In this document: piece after piece, positions 1-11,299 of the stretch
Numbering within the stretch: the first letter of the stretch is position 1
Layout of the letters: every line of letters starts with the position of its first letter
Source of the DNA: Panopea generosa
Taxonomy: Eukaryota > Mollusca > Bivalvia > Adapedonta > Hiatellidae
Assembly: GCA_029582155.1 (NCBI GenBank)
Contig: CM055901.1
Location: forward strand, 51,093,206 to 51,157,205
Length of the DNA: 64,000 bases
Direction of reading: 5' to 3'
Notes under the pieces: model-generated
Database searches by the model: none
What the model saw: only the letters and a program-made list of their open reading frames with translations
Told to the model about the DNA's origin: nothing
Made by a program: the position numbers and the translations under genes

Positions 1-645
1 AATTCAAAGCCAGTGTAACTGAACCTGGGCTACGTTCATGGTAGCTAGTATGAATGAACCTTGGTTTTGTTAACATTGAACCTGGTAGCCAGTGTAGGTG
101 AACCTGTGTTCCACTATTGGAAGTTTGAGTAGCTGTACTTGAGCTTTACAAGTGGATGCCAGTGTAATAGAACTAGAGTTTCATTACTGAAACTCAGTGT
201 GCATGCTGAATTCCATTATGATGTAGAAACCAGTGCAACAGAACCAGAGATTCATAAGTAGAAGTCATCAATATTCAACCTGGGATACACAGAGGCACTC
301 TTTGTCAATTAGTACCTGAGCTTAACTTGAACTGAATTAATTATGAGTTTCACTGAAATTTATGGTTGATGTAATTGAAGCTCGGTACTTTTGAACCTTG
401 GGTTACATGAGTGTAAGCAGGTTTATTAATACTGAACCTTGGGTTGCATGAGTGTAAGCAAGTATATTAATACTGAACCTTGGGTTGCATGAGTGTAAGC
501 AAGTATATTAATACTGAACCTTGGGTTGCATGAGTGGAAACCAGTATAATAATACTGAACCTGGGGTCACATGAGAGGAAGCCAATATATTAATATTGAA
601 CCTGGGGTCCCATGAGTGGAAGCAAGTATTTTAATATTAAACCTG
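1..645. repeat. 41-bp minisatellite, degenerate on its left side
   Basis: Regular 41-bp units (ACTGAACCTTGGGTTGCATG, then agtgtaagcaagtatattaat) start at 431, 472, 513, 554 and 595. To the left only the GAACCTGGG core recurs at irregular spacing back to base 1, so the array is older at that side or begins outside the window. Confidence 0.85.
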
Positions 646-889
646 GAATACTCGGTCTATGTGACAGTGTTTTTTCCCCCACAATACTGTTTTAAATGAT
701 TTTGTAAGGCAAAAAAAGTGACTTTAAGAAATATATAATATTTAAATACTATAAATAGAATAAATAGAGTTGTACAGCGTACCAACACATTATAGGTTAT
801 TCGACGCCAACAGGAAGGAAGATTCCAGGTTCACTCTGCATGTACAAAAACAACAAATTAACATACAGATTTTAAAAAATACACCAACA

Positions 890-1170
890 AATGAATACGC
901 AGAATGAACCTAGAACCTTGATACCTGCAGAGCTTCAGCAAATTCTATTGTATAACTCAAATTGCCGCTTCTTACGACATGTATGAGCCACAAAGGTCTT
1001 ATTCTTGCCATCACTCCTATGGCTCCCTGAAACCACACAGGGATTGATAATTTCACCACGATAATGAACATTACAAAAAAATGATAAAATGAACATGACA
1101 CCCATTCGGAGAATTCCTACCCCTCTGCAGAGAGCACCAGTGATTCTATTCTTAGTCGGAACCACACGGG
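890..1170. repeat. Dispersed repeat (family H), first copy
   Basis: The block containing ATGAGCCACAAAGGTCTTAT, CTTGCCATCACTC and GGAACCACACGGG recurs in diverged form at 46053-46170. Minus-strand frames of 63-76 codons run across it, but nothing suggests a real gene. Origin unknown. Confidence 0.5.
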
Positions 1171-1333
1171 CTTTAAATACTTATGTAGAAATTTTAATAG
1201 TTATACTTAATATATGATATTAATGATAATTTAAATATAATGTGGAATCAACTCATAAAACTATATAACCAGAAATCACACTCACATGTATATTGCTGGT
1301 AAACACTATGTCACAGATATATAAATGAGTTTT

Positions 1334-1612
1334 GTTTGGTTGTGTGGTGTTTAACGTGGCTTTCAACAATTTCTCATATAGTGTCTATTTGAAACTAATA
1401 TAAGCGCTGCCACACTGGAGTATCATGCTGCAGACACACATGGTATGATACCCCACCCACATGCCGATCACAAACTTATAAATGCTGAGTGCCAAGTGAG
1501 GAAAATTCTTGTACCATTTTTCAGGTATTTGGTATAACCCACTCAACCAAGGAAAGCCCCCACGACCTTCTGCATGCTTGGAATATGCTCTACCACTAGA
1601 CCACTGCTGCAG
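1334..1612 (-). mobile_element. SINE-B, tRNA-derived, near full length
   Basis: On the minus strand the head reads CTGCAGCAGTGGTCTAGTGG TAGAGCATATTCC (box A region), followed by a degraded box B and the family body (GTATCATACCATGTGTG, CTCCAGTGTGGCAGCGCTTA). It ends in the GTTAAACACCACACAACC tail. Same family as the copies at 41561, 42314, 50583 and 60821. Confidence 0.8.
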
Positions 1613-2039
1613 TGATAATTAATGGAAGTGACAGCACATTCTTATAAAGCAGCCAATTATCCTTTATTGTTATATTATGGGGACAGCGTAAAATCAGAAC
1701 TGTAAAGCTTTGGTGGTTAAACAATTGAAGGATCTGAGTCTGACTTCTCCGCTTCCACTTAATACACAACACCAAGTGTATGACTTAAGATCATGTTTTA
1801 GTATTATTTCCAGATTAACTCAATTGGTCTGATTGATCTAATTTTTGTTTCATGCAACACAGATCGTGCAGTTGAATCCAATTACTCAAGAATTGGCACA
1901 AGTTATCATAATTTAGAGACTATTTCCAGGTAAAAAAAAAGGCTGTGAAAAGTAAAATGTAGAGTGTCTGTTCTTATACTGTCAATGGTGTGTGTACAGT
2001 GATTAAAAAAATTGGTTCATACAGTGTTATATGTGTACA

Positions 2040-2690
2040 GTATTTAAACTTCAATAAACAGTGTACAGTGTAGTAACTTACAATGAATAGTGTACAGTGT
2101 AGTACCTTACAATGAACAGTGTACAGTGTAGTACCTTACAATGAATAGTGTACAGTGCAGTATCTTACAATGAATAGTGTACTGTGTAGTACCTTACAAT
2201 GAATAGTGCACAGTGCAGTACCTTACAATGAATAGTGTACAGTGCAGTACCTTACAATGAATAGTGTACAGTGCAGTACCTTACAATGAACAGTGTACAG
2301 TGCAGTACCTTACAATGAACAGTGTACAGTGTAGTACCTTACAATGAATAGTGTACAGTGCAGTATCTTACAATGAATAGTGTACAGTGCAGTACCTTAC
2401 AATGAATAGTGTACAGTGAAGTACCTTACAATGAATAGTGTACAGTACAATATCTTACAATGAATAGTGTACAGTGCAATATCTTACAATGAATAGTGTA
2501 CAGTGCAGTACCTTACAATGAATAGTGTACAGTGCAGTACCTTACAATGAATAGTGTACAGTGTAGTACCTTACAATGAATAGTGTACAGTGCAGTACCC
2601 TACAATGAATAGTGTACAGTGCAGTACCTTACAATGAATAGTGTACAGTGTAGTACCTTACAATGAATAGTGTACAGTGTAATGACCATT
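2040..2690. repeat. 29-bp minisatellite
   Basis: About 22 head-to-tail units of TACAGTGCAGTACCTTACAA TGAATAGTG. Variants at a few positions (tgcag/tgtag, tacct/tatct, gaata/gaaca) are interspersed. Flanking single GTACAGT motifs show decay at both ends. Confidence 0.92.
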
Positions 2691-3472
2691 GATTACTTCA
2701 ATGAAAACTGTACAGCATTGAAGACTACAATGACTACTGCACAGTAATAAACACTTCAATTACCAGTGTTCAGTATCGAACATTACAAATTATACAGAAT
2801 ACATTGTCAGCTGTACAGGATGACACTTGTGGGATCAATCATGAGGTTGTGAGAATATAAACACCCAGTCAGTCTTTTAATACTTATGATGATGTCATAG
2901 ACACACATAACAGTTGAACACTTTTAACATTTTTTCTAAGTATGACACCCATTTGTTTTATCAAAGCAATATTTTTATGACCTAGGTAGGATGGTAGTGA
3001 AAATATTTGCTGACAGCACATAGCCTAATTTCTAACCACAATTCACCTAAGGACATAACTTTAGACCATGTTATAAGGCATACCAAAACAAAATGTACAT
3101 GTAGCTAACAGTGATACTGCAGAGACAACCTTCAGCAATATGAAGGGGACATTCTGCTGAACATGTTGACAATGTAGCTGCAGTTGAAAGTAGAACTAAA
3201 CTTGTGTTAATTTCGCCCTGTGTAAATTTGCTTTATTGCTTCTGCTTGACATAATAAAAAGACGATCACATAGAAAGGGTGTACAATAAGTGAAGTTGGG
3301 TAAAAACACGCTTTCATCTTGAATATTCAACCAACCTTTACCTAACTTCAAGGTCCAGGAAATCCAACAAACAACACAGTATCTGCTGATATGCAAATTT
3401 TAGATGAAATTCAAAGCTTGTTTCATTTGAAGAATTGCCATGTCTATTTGCAGCATTTTTTTTATTATTAAT
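2691..3472. other. Non-coding stretch, nothing recognised
   Basis: AT-rich sequence with degenerate traces of the 29-bp unit at its left. A 66-codon minus frame at 3196-3396 has no recognisable domain or splice context and is treated as chance. Confidence 0.5.
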
Positions 3473-3716
3473 GAATGGGGTTTAACACCATTTTCAACAC
3501 GTTTCAGGTTATATAAAAATTATGGCACATTCAGTTTTATTTGTGGAGGAAGACCTCAGAATGAATCCAAGTAAAACTACTGTCCTTCCGCAAGTAACTG
3601 GCAAACTTTCTGACTTAAAGTATTTGGAGCAAACTGGATTCAAACCAACAATAATAGCGGTGAGATGTAAGTGATCTTGAGATGGCATCTTAGATCACTT
3701 GACCATGGAGGACCCT
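3473..3716 (-). mobile_element. SINE-C (tRNA-Leu-like head), copy 1
   Basis: Read on the minus strand, the head (CCATGGTCAAGTGATCTAAG, then atgccatctcaagatcactt) resembles a class-II tRNA such as tRNA-Leu. A box-B-like GGTTTGAATCC follows, then the body, ending in CGTGTTGAAAATGGTGTTAA. The same body recurs at least six more times in the window. Confidence 0.8.
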
Positions 3717-4406
3717 TAGTGATTTTTAACTTCAACCAAATGTCCTCCCATTTCTTTTTATAGAAAAGTTTGGGGTTTAATCACCTCATCTGGTAATGTG
3801 CTACTATAACCTCCGAAAATACCTGAAATCAAACAGCTGAACATAAAACTGTAGAATCTCCTTATCTATTTATTCATAAGCAGTAACAAAGGTTGATATT
3901 CACTGTGGATATAGTTCATAGAGATGGCTGGGAGTTACTTTCTATGTGTGTGTGTGTGTATTATGTGGTTGAACCCATTTGGCGGTGGGGATTGGGGACA
4001 GGTAGGTTATGGGGTTCTTAATGGGTGTGCATTAGATTTGAAGATTGGATGATGTGTTTCTATGTTAGCAAAACCTAGAATGGGATTAGACCTAAAGAAG
4101 GTTGTGTAAGCAAAGGGAGATTAGATCTAGAGGTAGTTTGTTTGTACCTGATGTTTATAATAGGGAATGTCATGATATAAAACTTGAAAATCTGTCGACA
4201 ATGAACCTTGATTAAAACAAACTGTTATGACCATTACCTCAAGGTGGTTAAAAGATAGTTTCAGTTACTGATTCATGCCAGCATTGAGTATTAACAATTT
4301 GTAATAATTAGAGTGATTCAATAAATGCTGAACGCGCCGAATATGGAAGCCATTTGTAAACTTTGTTATTATCAGTGATCATGTGAGTAAGCAACCAAGT
4401 GCAAGT
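3717..4406. other. Non-coding stretch with a short GT run
   Basis: Contains a short (TG)n run near 3945-3958. No gene, SINE or array was recognised. Confidence 0.5.
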
Positions 4407-4475
4407 TTTTATATAGACACCGTTTTTTACATCTAAGTTACACACCCGGATGTAAAAAACGGAGTCTATATAAAA
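4407..4475. repeat. Hairpin: 27-bp inverted repeat with 15-nt loop
   Basis: Arm 4407-4433 (TTTTATATAGACACCGTTTT then ttacatc) is the reverse complement of 4449-4475 with one mismatch. The loop is 4434-4448. It could be a small foldback element or the core of a MITE; see findings. Confidence 0.85.
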
Positions 4476-4599
4476 TCTTATCAAAACTTATCTATTTTTT
4501 TTCTCAAATTGGGTGTAACCTAATGATATTAAGTTATATTCAAGCTTGATCAACACAATATTGCTAGTGTAAGAGTTTAATTGGTCTAAATTCTGACAA

Positions 4600-5095
4600 A
4601 ATGGTACATGTATCAAATTAAACATTAGTTACATAAAATTCCAACCAGACGTTGTAGACAAAAAGTGCAGGAAAACAATAATAATCAAAAACAAGGAATT
4701 GGTAATGGACACAATCAAAGGGTCATAACTCTGTGAAAAATCATCGAACCAAAACACAAAGACAGTTACATATGCACATTTCCACTTGGCAGTGATGTGT
4801 TCTAGCAAGTTTAATACATTTCCAACAATAAGTTGTTGAGAAATAGAGCAGACAAGAACTTGATAATGGATTCAATCAAAGGGCCATAACTCTGTGAAAA
4901 ATCATTGAACCAAAACACAAATACAATAGGACCTGGTACATCTCCACTTGGTAAGGATGCATCCTAGCAAGTCTCATAAAATTTCAACTAGAGGTTGCAG
5001 CGAACAAGGATTTGAGGACGAATGGATGCATGCATGGATGAAGTGAAGACTATATTACGCTTCTTCGAAATTTTTCGGAAAACATAATAAATCCC
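4600..5095 (+). mobile_element. Dispersed bivalve-type repeat (family F) with two internal units
   Basis: Two units of about 170 bp each carry CATAACTCTGTGAAAAATCA plus ACCAAAACACAAA, ending in CGAAATTTTTCGGAAAACAT AATAAA. Related blocks occur at 14715-15175 and 63655-63850, where the end is CCCCCTTTGGGGGGAGCATA ATAAA. These resemble a common bivalve dispersed repeat I remember; class unknown. Confidence 0.65.
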
Positions 5096-6450
5096 CCTTT
5101 TTATCATTAAATCATCAATAACTGAATCAACTGAATCATATGCAACTAGCATAAGGTTCCATCAAAGGTGGTATTTCATAATAATATCACAGCTTTCATT
5201 TTTATATAAAAAAAAAACATATGGGAAAATACAACCCCTGGCCTTACATGTAATGAAAACCTTAATATAAGTATTAATAAGATTATGAATCCCACCTGCA
5301 GAAATCAAAGGGGCTTGCAGCCAACATATTGACTCAGCCAGCAACACCTATATAAAATACAGAGTTACTAAGTGGGTCAAAGTGCTCAGAGGCAATCCAT
5401 GTAATTCATACAACTAATTCAGAGATGTTTATTCAGCTATTTTCCTATTATCTGCTGGTTTTCAGCAACTACTGAACCAAAATGCCTCAGACAACATAAT
5501 GAAACAGAATGTACTACAGATCTGTACAGCAATGCTTTTATTTTTCAAATATTTTACAAAAAAAAAAATTGTGAATCAAATAATAAATAGGTAAATATTC
5601 AGGGATACACACCATAAAAGCTTTACACAAAACTTAGAAAAACATCTGTGTCCTGAATAGCCTGCCGTGTATAACAATCTATAGACTAACACACCGTGTT
5701 ATAACTGTCAGGTACACAGGTATGATTCAATTACAACCATTACCTTTGCAGATATACCTTCAAAACGTGTCACAAAACATCTTACCTTTACAGAAACATG
5801 GACATCTCATCCTAAAGGTGTATCCACCTTTCTTGCCACCTTTTTTATTCCTCATTATGCAAAACATTAGCACATTTTGATATATCCCACATTGATTTGT
5901 ATTTTAAAACACCTGTGAATGTTTATTTCCTCAACTTGTTACCCTATCCCGGAGTAAAGCAAGAGTAGAAAAGTTATCTCAACAGCAGTTGTGGTTAGTT
6001 CATATACATCTGAACTATGGAAGGAGATAGATAAATGAGTGTTTGCCCTGGACTAAAAATATATGTGTACAATAAGCCAGCGTTTGAGTCTTATATATCT
6101 GTTTTTATCGCAACTAAAGCTCCTAGGTCAGTGTCGGAAACCATGTGATCAATTACACTAGTAAATGGTTCAGTGGCATTTATCAAGTAAAATAACACTA
6201 TAGTTCAGAGGTTGTCAGAATACTATATACTGAAACTTGGATAATATAACAAGTTAAATCCATAAATGTTTGAGTCAATCTCACATTTATCACAAATTGT
6301 TGACCACACGTATTTTGTATTATAATTTAACATTTGTTCCATGAACTTTTTTGACTACACAAAAATTAATTGGTCAATGTTTAAGAATAGAGTTTATCCC
6401 CAATATCAACAAATTACAGTCAAGGCCTTTTTTGTTTCTTTTTTTTTTTT
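5096..6450. other. Non-coding stretch, nothing recognised
   Basis: AT-rich with A-runs near 5207 and 5560. No array, SINE or plausible exon recognised on either strand. Confidence 0.5.
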
Positions 6451-6688
6451 TGAATGGGTTTTAACGCCATTTTTCAATACATTTCAGGTTACATATGGCA
6501 TATCCAGTTTTACTGGTGAAGGAAGACCTCAGACTGAGTAGAATCACCATCCTTCCGCAAGTAACTGGAAACTTGGTCACATGAAGTTTTTGGAGCGAGC
6601 GGGACTCGAATCTACTACAACCTTAGCGGTGAAAGGTAAGTGTTCTTGAGACGGCACCTTAGACCACTTGGCCATGGAGGACCCCTCA
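6451..6688 (-). mobile_element. SINE-C, copy 2
   Basis: Minus-strand copy with the best-preserved head: CCATGGCCAAGTGGTCTAAG, then gtgccgtctcaagaacactt. A T-run (6431-6451) borders its 3' end on the plus strand. A partial second copy of the body follows at 6716-6786. Confidence 0.85.
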
Positions 6689-6715
6689 GTCATGTCATAT
6701 AATGGCATTTAGCAT

Positions 6716-6786
6716 AATAGAATCACCATCATTCTGCAAGTAAATGGCACACACAAAGTTTTTGGACAAAGCTGGTCTCAAACCTT
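6716..6786 (-). mobile_element. SINE-C, body fragment
   Basis: Contains TAGAATCACCATCATTCTGC AAGTAA and the block ending GCTGGTCTCAAACC, matching the middle of the copy directly to its left. It may be a partial tandem duplication of that element. Confidence 0.6.
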
Positions 6787-6799
6787 AGAAAACTCAGCC

Positions 6800-7380
6800 A
6801 TGTGATTGACATCAGGTTGTAACAATAAAACAGGACTTAACAACAAAGTGTGTTCACACATTAAGGCAAAATGAAAGTTTCTTTTTTGTTTCTAAATCCA
6901 AATGCAAACACAGGTGACCATTCGTGAAATCCAAAAGTGTGCACCCTAGATAAAACATTCAAATTAAAACCATCATGATATTCAATGTAGCTAATCTGAA
7001 AGTGTGATATTAAACTTATTTTTAAACATTTTTTGGACATTAAAACTTGACAAATTCTTTAATCAAACAGCATTTTAATAAATCTATATTCTGATCAAAT
7101 TTATAACTGTTCTTCATATCAAACATTTTTTAACTCAAAATTGGACGGAGATGGTAACATACCCATATCCTACAGTAATTATTGTCTATTGATGTTATAA
7201 AAATACTTTACTGAATAATGAATTATAATTTTGGTACCTCCTGCATCACTTTTTTCATTTCCAAATAAGTCTCCTCCATACCCTGTGTTGCATTTTCATA
7301 TCTCTTGATTGTGCTAATGTATTTTTATAAACAAAGGAACATTAGCTTCATCTACTTTTGAGTTTAGAACTTTTATGTTT
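6800..7380. other. Non-coding stretch, nothing recognised
   Basis: AT-rich, no repeat or coding signal seen. Confidence 0.45.
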
Positions 7381-7552
7381 TGGTAACCAGTACAACCAGA
7401 GGGTTGGGGATTCGATACCCCACCATTGCTATAATGTGGTGTCATTGAGCTAGGTTCTTATTGACAAATGCTTAGCATTGTTTCAAAACTTTGAGCATGA
7501 TTTTTGAAAGAAAATTTGTTTTGCAATCAATGTAAAATAAATAAGTTTAAAC
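7381..7552 (+). mobile_element. SINE-E, diverged copy
   Basis: Carries a box-B-like GGGTTGGGGATTCGATACCC followed by the family tail: TTTGAGCATGATTTTTGAAA, then aacttg-like and AAAATAAATAAGTTTAAAC. The tail matches 9955-10065 and 57130-57300. Confidence 0.6.
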
Positions 7553-8574
7553 CAAAGAATTACTAATATTAACTTTGCATAATAAATGTTCCATTGAAAT
7601 AAAAAAGAACATTAACCCAAAAGACCCTTGAAGTATTCCACAAAAGTATAAATCCAAATTCAACCAAGTCAACATTTTTGAAAAACGAAACGATACATAA
7701 TCCAAATATAGACAAATTCTATGACAACAAATAAATCCAAATTCAGATATGTTCAAACTGACATTCACTCTCCGAACTTATCCACGCACAAACACAATCG
7801 ACTTATGCTGCTGTCGCAATTATTTACAGAAGCGGCTTCTCCAGAAGGTATGTTTGCATTTTTTTTAATATATTAAATTACTTGATAGTGATCCTGTATC
7901 ACCACAACAGTTTCAAATATCCAGATGGGTTAAGCTAAAACTCCTCATTTCCAAACCTAATCAGTCAGCCCTAATGGGAATAGGGTCATCTTTGTAGTGA
8001 CTTGTTATTAGATACAAAATAGTTATTTCTCAACCATGAATTTGATTAGATCAGATGGGCTGATGTAAATTGTCCAGATTAGAAATTCTGGAGAGAAAAA
8101 AAAAAAATAGGAATAAAAAATCTTCACAAAAAGCAGACAAGTTGTATAGGATTTGTCAGAATCTATTTTCTAGAATATTTGTGCTTTATCTGCCATAAGC
8201 AGAAAACTGACATGGCTGACTGTGTAATTATCATCCTCCATCTTACTTAACCTTGATAAATGAAATTTCACTATTTTACTGAGCGTGCTTGCCGAGCTAC
8301 ACCCCAGTTTTGTATAGACAGTTTATCATTAATCATGGATGTCTTCACATAGATCATAACACAGGGATGTTGGAATGAAAAATAGAAACAGTAGAAATAA
8401 TCAGTCAGAAATATTAAGTTATTTAATCTAAATATAAATTGTTACTTAATATCCAAGAAGGTGTATCATGGAAACATATTTATAGCAGCACACTGTGAAC
8501 CATTAAGAAAATGTACTCAAGCTTGAATCCATGGCTAAGGTTGTAAATAAAGAGACGAATGTGGTGCACCTGAT
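7553..8574. other. Non-coding stretch, nothing recognised
   Basis: AT-rich. A 73-codon minus frame (7547-7768) overlaps its start and has no recognisable features. Confidence 0.45.
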
Positions 8575-9912
8575 CCAGTTGTAGAGCATTAGATCAAGGG
8601 CTAAGATTGCAAATAAAGAGAAGAATGTTGCAGGCTTGATCCAGTGGTAGAGCATTGGTCCAAGGCTAAGGTTGCAAATAAAGAGAAGAATGTAATGCAC
8701 ATGATCCAGTGGTAGAGTATTGGATCCAGGCTAAAGTTGCAAATAAAGAGAAGAAAGTGGTGTGCTTGATCCAGTGGTAGAGCATTGGATCCAGGGCTAA
8801 GGTTGCAAATAAAGAGAAGAATGTATTGCACATGATCCAATGGTATAGCATTGGATCCAGGGCTAAGGTTGCAAATAAAGAGAAAAATGTAATGCACATG
8901 ATCCAGTGGTAGAGTATTGGATCCAGGCTAAAGTTGCAAATAAAGAGAAGAATGTAGTGTGCTTGATCCAGTGGTAGAGCATTGGATCCAGGGCTAAGGT
9001 TGCAAATAAAGAGAAGAATGTATTGCACGTGATCCAATGGTATAGCATTGGATCCAGGGCTAAGGTTGCAAATAAAGAGAAAAATGTAGCGCACGTGATC
9101 CAGTGGTAAAGTATTGGATCCAGGGCTAAGGTTGCAAATAAAGAGAAAAATGTAGTGCTCGTGATCCAGTGGTAGAGCACTGGATCCAGGGCTATGGTTG
9201 CAAATAAAGAGAAGAATGTATTGCACGTGATCCAATGGTATAGCATTGGATCCAGGGCTAAGGTTGCAAATAAAGAGAAGAATGTAGTGCACATGATCCA
9301 GTGGTGGAGTATTGGATCCAGGACTAAGGTTGCAAATAAAGAGAAGAATGTGGTGCTCGTGATCCAATGGTATAGCATTGGACCCAGGGCTAAGATTGCA
9401 AATAAAGAGAAGAATGTAGCGCACGTGATCCAATGGCAGAGCATTGGACCCAGGGCTAAGACTGCAAATAAAGAGAAGAATGTAATGCACATGATCCAGT
9501 GGTGGAGAATGGGATCCAGGGCTAAGGTTGCAAATAAAGAGAAGAATGTAGTGCTCTTGATCCAGTGGTAGAGCACTGGATCCAGGGCTATGGTTGCAAA
9601 TAAAGAGAAGAATGTAGTGCATGTGATCCAATGGTATAGCATTGGATCCAGGGCTAAGGTTGCAAATAAAGAGAAAAATGTAGTGCACATGATCCAGTGG
9701 TAGAGCACTGGATCCAGGGCTATGGTTGCAAATAAAGAGAAGAATGTAGTGCACATGATCCAGTGGTGGAGTATTGGATCCAGGACTAAGGTTGCAAATA
9801 AAGAGAAGAATGTGGTGCTCGTGATCCAATGGTATAGCATTGGACCCAGGGCTAAGATTGCAAATAAAGAAAAGAATGTGGTGCCCGTGATCCAATGGCA
9901 GAGCATTGGATC
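8575..9912. repeat. 66-bp minisatellite (21 units) with a conserved hairpin per unit
   Basis: Units of 66 bp recur, for example at 8834, 8900, 9031, 9097, 9163 and 9229. Each contains GATCCAGTGGTAGAGCATTG GATC, then ggctaaggttgcaaataaagagaagaatg. The GATCC...GGATC block is an inverted repeat around a 6-nt loop, and it resembles a tRNA D-arm/box A. A 462-bp (7-unit) internal duplication is visible (9301 onward versus 9763 onward). Because 66 is 22 codons, long frames run through it on both strands (up to 409 codons); these are not taken as genes. Confidence 0.92.
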
Positions 9913-10065
9913 AAGGATCTGTTGGTTATAGCGGGTTAGGTCCTTGATCACAGCTATGTGTGCTATCCTTGAATTTCGTACTGGTTCATGCAGAAGACTT
10001 TGAACGTGATTTTTCCAAGTTGTAATAACTTGTTTCATAATCGACATAAAAAAAGTAAGTTTAAA
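9913..10065 (+). mobile_element. SINE-E tail directly abutting the 66-bp array
   Basis: After the last hairpin unit the sequence continues into the SINE-E body: GAAGACTTTGAACGTGATTT, then tccaagttgtaataacttgtttc and AAGTAAGTTTAAAC. The array therefore occupies the place where the head of this SINE copy would be. Confidence 0.65.
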
Positions 10066-10462
10066 CTAGATGGGAGAGATTTTGATGGCATTGGACTCAA
10101 CAATATAAACTTCGCAACAATTATTTGCAAATGGTTTCATTAACAATGAACAACAAGAGATAAATTCTGCAAGTCCTATGGGGAATTGTTAACAGTCTGT
10201 TGATCTCTCCTGCACACAGTATATTATTCTAACCAACACTAAAAGCATGCTTGAGATATATCAAATGTCACAAATAATGCAGTAGAAGGTATGTGACATT
10301 TCAACACTGATATCAGCCTAATGTAAGTAATGTCAGGGTGAACTAATGAGGAATTTCTATTTTCCTTTTTAGAAACGCACCATATGAACAAGAGCATAAC
10401 TTTTGTTCAAAATTGTAAAACACAATGGAGGTGAACTGGCTTATTTTAAAACATTCATCACA
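10066..10462. other. Non-coding stretch, nothing recognised
   Basis: No repeat or coding signal seen between the SINE-E tail and the next SINE. Confidence 0.45.
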
Positions 10463-10763
10463 AGCCCAGCCAGATTAGCTCAGTCGGTTATGCGTCTGAC
10501 AATCAATCTAGGCATCGCAAGTTTGGTTCCCCGCCTGGCAACAGTCTTCGTGATAATTGATAAAGACATGTCTGATTATCATTCATCTATCACCGCTAAT
10601 TCAAGTGGAAAAGTTATCAGTTACTTGCGGAGATGAGGTGTGCTCGAGAACTGGTTAACCTTTCAGGATCCCAGAAAACAGTGGATAGGTTAACTGATCG
10701 TCTGTTAGCCCTTGATGGCATAAAAATGATGCAAAATGTTCAATCAATCAATCAATCAATCAA
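10463..10763 (+). mobile_element. SINE-A, full length, (TCAA)n tail
   Basis: The tRNA-like head (CCAGATTAGCTCAGTCGGTT, then atgcgtctgac) is followed by a ~230-bp body ending GTTAGCCCTTGATGGCATAA. The tail is (CAAT)n. TCATCACA occurs on both sides (10455-10462 and 10764-10771), a plausible 8-bp target-site duplication. A second copy lies inverted at 41041-41321. Frames of 72-77 codons inside it are not genes. Confidence 0.88.
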
Positions 10764-10771
10764 TCATCACA

Positions 10772-11299
10772 TGCTAAAACTGAACAGTGGGCAAGATACT
10801 CATGTCCTTAACATGTACTACAATCACAGTGTATTCAATCAATGTACTTGAAAGTACTGATACCAAGGCTTTATTTCATGCACCTTCCTAATTTGACTGA
10901 TATAATTGTAACATTTAGTTTATTTTATGCAACATTTTTTAAATTTGACACAGTACAATGTTTGCAATATATTTCTATTGTTTGTTTTTGTTTCTGTTTT
11001 GCTTATATTAAAAACATGAAAAAATAAAATTTGACAAATAAAAAGTAGTCCCTGTCTACGTCATTTTGACCTAAGCTTGATCACGATGACATAAGCAGGG
11101 CTGCCTTTGGCATAAAACATGGCTAAGGTGCCTAGCTGTCTCATAGCAAGCGTCAACAATGGGCTCAAACCAAAGGTTAAGTGAAACATTGATTATACTT
11201 AAAATTCATGTATATACTGGCTAAATATTAAAATGTCACACAGAAAGTTATCACTCAGAAATCTGACTTGTATAAATTATGTAACTATTGTATTAAACA
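10772..11299. other. Non-coding stretch, nothing recognised
   Basis: AT-rich sequence, with first degenerate traces of the adjoining ~96-bp repeat towards its right end. Confidence 0.45.

Noticed and set aside
2040-2690. Direct repeats of 27-30 bp resembling a CRISPR array (also 34145-36945 and 39270-40795)
   Set aside because: Units are contiguous with no unique spacers, and the host is eukaryotic.
8666-10047. Minus-strand frames of 394 and 409 codons
   Set aside because: By-product of the 66-bp (22-codon) array; overlapping frames are equally open.
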